A stretch of 64,000 nt of DNA from CADEED01 sp043747835 (lineage in GTDB: Bacteria > Pseudomonadota > Gammaproteobacteria > Steroidobacterales > Steroidobacteraceae): the NCBI GenBank assembly GCA_043747835.1, contig JAYTOK010000053.1, forward strand, positions 58,357 to 122,356, given 5' to 3'. A model generated the notes under the pieces. The model did no database searches and was not told the origin of the DNA. It saw only the letters and a program-made list of their open reading frames with translations. Below, piece by piece: positions 58,321 to 64,000 of the stretch. Position 1 is the stretch's first letter. Every line of letters begins with the position of its first letter. A program made the translations under genes and the position numbers.

Positions 58321-58994
58321 CGCGCAAGAACTATCTGTGGACGTTGGGGCTCATCTACACCGCGTGGTGGGTGCTCATGGCGATCGAGCCGCGGCATTTC
58401 GCGGACTGGCTGCTCGAGAACGTGCTGGTGCTGCTCGCGGTCGGACTGCTGTTCTTCACGCGGAACAAATTTCCATTGTCGCGCGTGTCGTACACCTGCA
58501 TCTTCCTGTTCATGATGCTGCATGCGCTGGGTGCGCACTACACGTACGCGGAAGTCCCGTACGACGAGTGGTTTCCCGTCTTCGAAGGCGGCCGCAATCA
58601 CTTCGATCGCCTAGTGCATTTCTCGTACGGCCTGCTGCTCGCGTACCCGATCCGCGAGATGTTCCTGCGCATCGGCAACATGCGCGGGTTCTGGGGCTAC
58701 TTCCTGCCGCTCGATCTGACGATGTCGACGTCGATGCTCTATGAGCTGATCGAGTGGGGTGCGGCGGAGTTCTTCGGCGGCGATCTCGGCGCCGCGTATC
58801 TGGGCACGCAAGGCGATGTGTGGGATGCGCACAAGGACATGGCGCTGGCGTCGCTCGGCGCGCTGATCGCGATGGGAATTACCGCGTTCGTGAACAGCCG
58901 CATGCAGCGGGATTTCGCAAACGAGTGGGCGGAGAGCATCCGCGTGAAGCGGAAGAAGCCGCTGGGGGAAGAGGCGATCGTGAAGTCGATCTAA
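58317..58994 (+). CDS. YjdF-like (DUF2238) membrane protein
   Basis: 225 residues with six predicted membrane helices. The block GAHYTYAEVPYDEWFP, then RNHFDRLVHFSYGLLLAYP and YELIEWGAAEFFGGDLGAAYLGTQGDVWDAHKDM (key words HFDRLVHF, YELIEW, GDVWDAHKDM), is diagnostic for DUF2238. Conserved His, Asp and Glu in membrane segments suggest metal binding or catalysis, but no function is proved. It is translationally coupled to the symporter gene. Confidence 0.9.
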   Translation: MTRKNYLWTLGLIYTAWWVLMAIEPRHFADWLLENVLVLLAVGLLFFTRNKFPLSRVSYTCIFLFMMLHALGAHYTYAEVPYDEWFPVFEGGRNHFDRLVHFSYGLLLAYPIREMFLRIGNMRGFWGYFLPLDLTMSTSMLYELIEWGAAEFFGGDLGAAYLGTQGDVWDAHKDMALASLGALIAMGITAFVNSRMQRDFANEWAESIRVKRKKPLGEEAIVKSI

Positions 58995-59137
58995 AGGTGC
59001 CGGGGAAAGGTTCTTTGAAGGTGCCGGGGAAAGGTTCTCGTGGTTGCGAGCGACCAACTCTCTGTTCGAGCGAATGCATTTCGCAACCACGAGAACCTTT
59101 CCCCGGCACCTTCAAAGAACCTTTCCCCGGCACCTTT
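58993..59137. repeat. Long palindrome, GGTGCCGGGG family, copy 2
   Basis: Perfect 57-bp arms (58993-59049 and 59081-59137) enclose a 31-bp centre. Each arm carries two tandem units of GGTGCCGGGGAAAGGTTCT and then CGTGGTTGCGA. The centre contains TCGAGCGAAT, whose complement ATTCGCTCGA is in the centre of copy 1 (17229-17238). It lies between the YjdF-like gene and the convergent DUF3857 gene. Confidence 0.9.
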
Positions 59138-59157
59138 CGGCGCCGCGGTGTCGCTCC

Positions 59158-63399
<4,242 letters not shown>

Positions 63400-63471
63400 G
63401 CGCTCCGGGTCCTGCGTTTCGTCCTCAGAATAGCCTGCGAAACCCGTGCCAAATCGCGACTGGGTCACAGT

Positions 63472-63500
63472 GGTGCCGGGGAGGGGTTGTCGTGGTTGGG
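63472..63500. repeat. Solo arm of the GGTGCCGGGG family
   Basis: GGTGCCGGGGAGGGGTTGTC and the following TGGTTGGG match the left arm of copy 1 with few changes, but the complementary arm is absent. It sits 72 bp upstream of the DUF3857 gene start. Confidence 0.7.
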
Positions 63501-63536
63501 CGTCCTACAACGACCCGATGAACAGTCTGCACTCTT

Positions 63537-63628
63537 GGAAATTAGGGTCAGACCCCATTTTCGAGATGAAGCCCGCGCAGGCTTCGTTCACACTGTGGTC
63601 TCGAAAATAGGGTCTGACCCCAAATTCC
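63537..63628. repeat. Palindrome, AGGGTCAGACCCC family
   Basis: 30-bp arms (63537-63566 and 63599-63628, three mismatches) carry GGGTCAGACCCC. An inner hairpin GAAGCC/GGCTTC (63568-63585) lies within. The right arm ends at the base before the ATG of the MazG-like gene, so the element covers its ribosome-binding region. The short repeat at 22697 belongs to the same family. Confidence 0.85.
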
Positions 63629-63976
63629 ATGACCGAACTCGACGACCTCCGGAATGCCCTCAGGCAATTCGCTGACGAGCGTGACTGGAATCGCTTCCAC
63701 AGCCCGAAGAACCTCGCGTCCGCGCTTAGCGTCGAGGCAGCCGAACTGCTCGAGCGGTTTCAATGGCTGACTGAGGATGAGTCGAGGAATTTGCCGCCCG
63801 CGGAGCTCGAGAAGGTGCGGCAGGAGATGGCGGATGTACTGAACTATCTCGTGCGGCTGGCGGACAAGCTGGATGTGAATTTGCTCGAAGCGGCGCGCGA
63901 CAAGATCGCGATCAACGCGCAGAAGTATCCCGTGGAGAAAGCGCGCGGGTCGGTGAAGAAGTACTCAGAGCTTTGA
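63629..63976 (+). CDS. MazG-like nucleotide pyrophosphohydrolase
   Basis: 115 residues. The all-alpha NTP-PPase signature is visible: FHSPKNLASALSVEAAELLE with the ExxE acidic pair and EMADVLNYLVRLADKL with the second ExxD pair, four acidic residues that bind magnesium. The size and single domain match the iMazG/RS21-C6-like group, which hydrolyses non-canonical dNTPs. The ATG directly follows a palindrome, so no clear ribosome site is seen. Confidence 0.92.
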   Translation: MTELDDLRNALRQFADERDWNRFHSPKNLASALSVEAAELLERFQWLTEDESRNLPPAELEKVRQEMADVLNYLVRLADKLDVNLLEAARDKIAINAQKYPVEKARGSVKKYSEL

Positions 63977-63984
63977 AAGGAAGT

Positions 63985-64000
63985 GGTGCCGGGGAGGGGT
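63985..64000. repeat. GGTGCCGGGGAGGGGT repeat cut by window end
   Basis: The last 16 bases match the left arm of the GGTGCCGGGG palindrome family; the rest is outside the window. Confidence 0.7.

Overview
The window is high-GC DNA (about two thirds G+C by eye, not computed) from a Gram-negative bacterium, almost certainly a proteobacterium. It has many lipobox and signal-peptide proteins, YdbH/YdbL-type envelope proteins, a YadG/YadH-type ABC exporter, bacterial gltBD, type IV pilin-like genes and sigma-54 promoters. Coding is dense with short gaps, GTG and TTG starts, and many ATGA/GTGA overlaps. My best guess is a gammaproteobacterium of the Steroidobacter/Nevskia/Xanthomonas side of the class; this is inference from gene content only. 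No rRNA, tRNA, CRISPR, prophage or IS transposase gene was seen.

Layout. 1-5.2 kb: the 3' part of a secreted subtilase/sedolisin-like protease, a TonB-C-like secreted protein coupled to an ABC-2 exporter pair, then an RNA polymerase sigma factor with a membrane protein. 5.2-10.1 kb: an alpha/beta hydrolase with a small lipoprotein, a YdbL/YdbH envelope pair and a divergent DUF6279-type lipoprotein. 10.1-14.5 kb: PAP2 phosphatase plus GT4 glycosyltransferase, a membrane-anchored receiver-domain protein and a YheT-type hydrolase. 14.6-24 kb: a lipoprotein fusing FN3, a sugar-dehydrogenase propeller and two haem c motifs; bactofilin; a SPOR lipoprotein; a sigma-54 promoter with a short terminated transcript; an M16 protease pair; a ZnT9-like CDF transporter; and DUF924. 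24-30 kb: a 1,423-residue membrane protein of unknown function and small hypothetical genes. 30.3-35.3 kb (minus strand): two tandem HEYTH metalloprotease-like proteins and a compact pilin/GspF/pseudopilin cluster. 36.4-42.5 kb: gltB-gltD. 42.7-46 kb: a tandemly duplicated secreted protein and a fasciclin protein. 46-48.9 kb: two caspase-like (C13) proteins. 49-55.4 kb: a membrane protein, an MFS exporter, an ECF sigma/anti-sigma pair and a large DUF11-type surface protein. 55.4-56.3 kb: a second sigma-54 promoter/short transcript and a decayed secreted-protein gene. 56.3-64 kb: a small secreted protein, an AGCS symporter with a YjdF-like protein, a DUF3857/transglutaminase/TPR protein and a MazG-like pyrophosphohydrolase.

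Two features stand out beyond the genes. First, there are two unlinked, similarly built units: a near-consensus sigma-54 -24/-12 promoter, GTCA-type half-sites 50-90 bp upstream, and a strong intrinsic terminator ending a transcript of about 90 or 275 nt with no convincing protein. These look like sigma-54-dependent small RNAs. Second, several families of long, near-perfect palindromes sit in intergenic gaps. They are built on GGTGCCGGGG, GGGGACATTCCCC, GGGGTCAGACCCC and GGGGACAGATCTATTT words, and often start right at stop codons.

How the genes work together: most recognisable products act at the envelope (export, lipoproteins, pili, lipid or glycan modification, proteolysis). gltBD is the one clear central-metabolism operon (ammonia assimilation).
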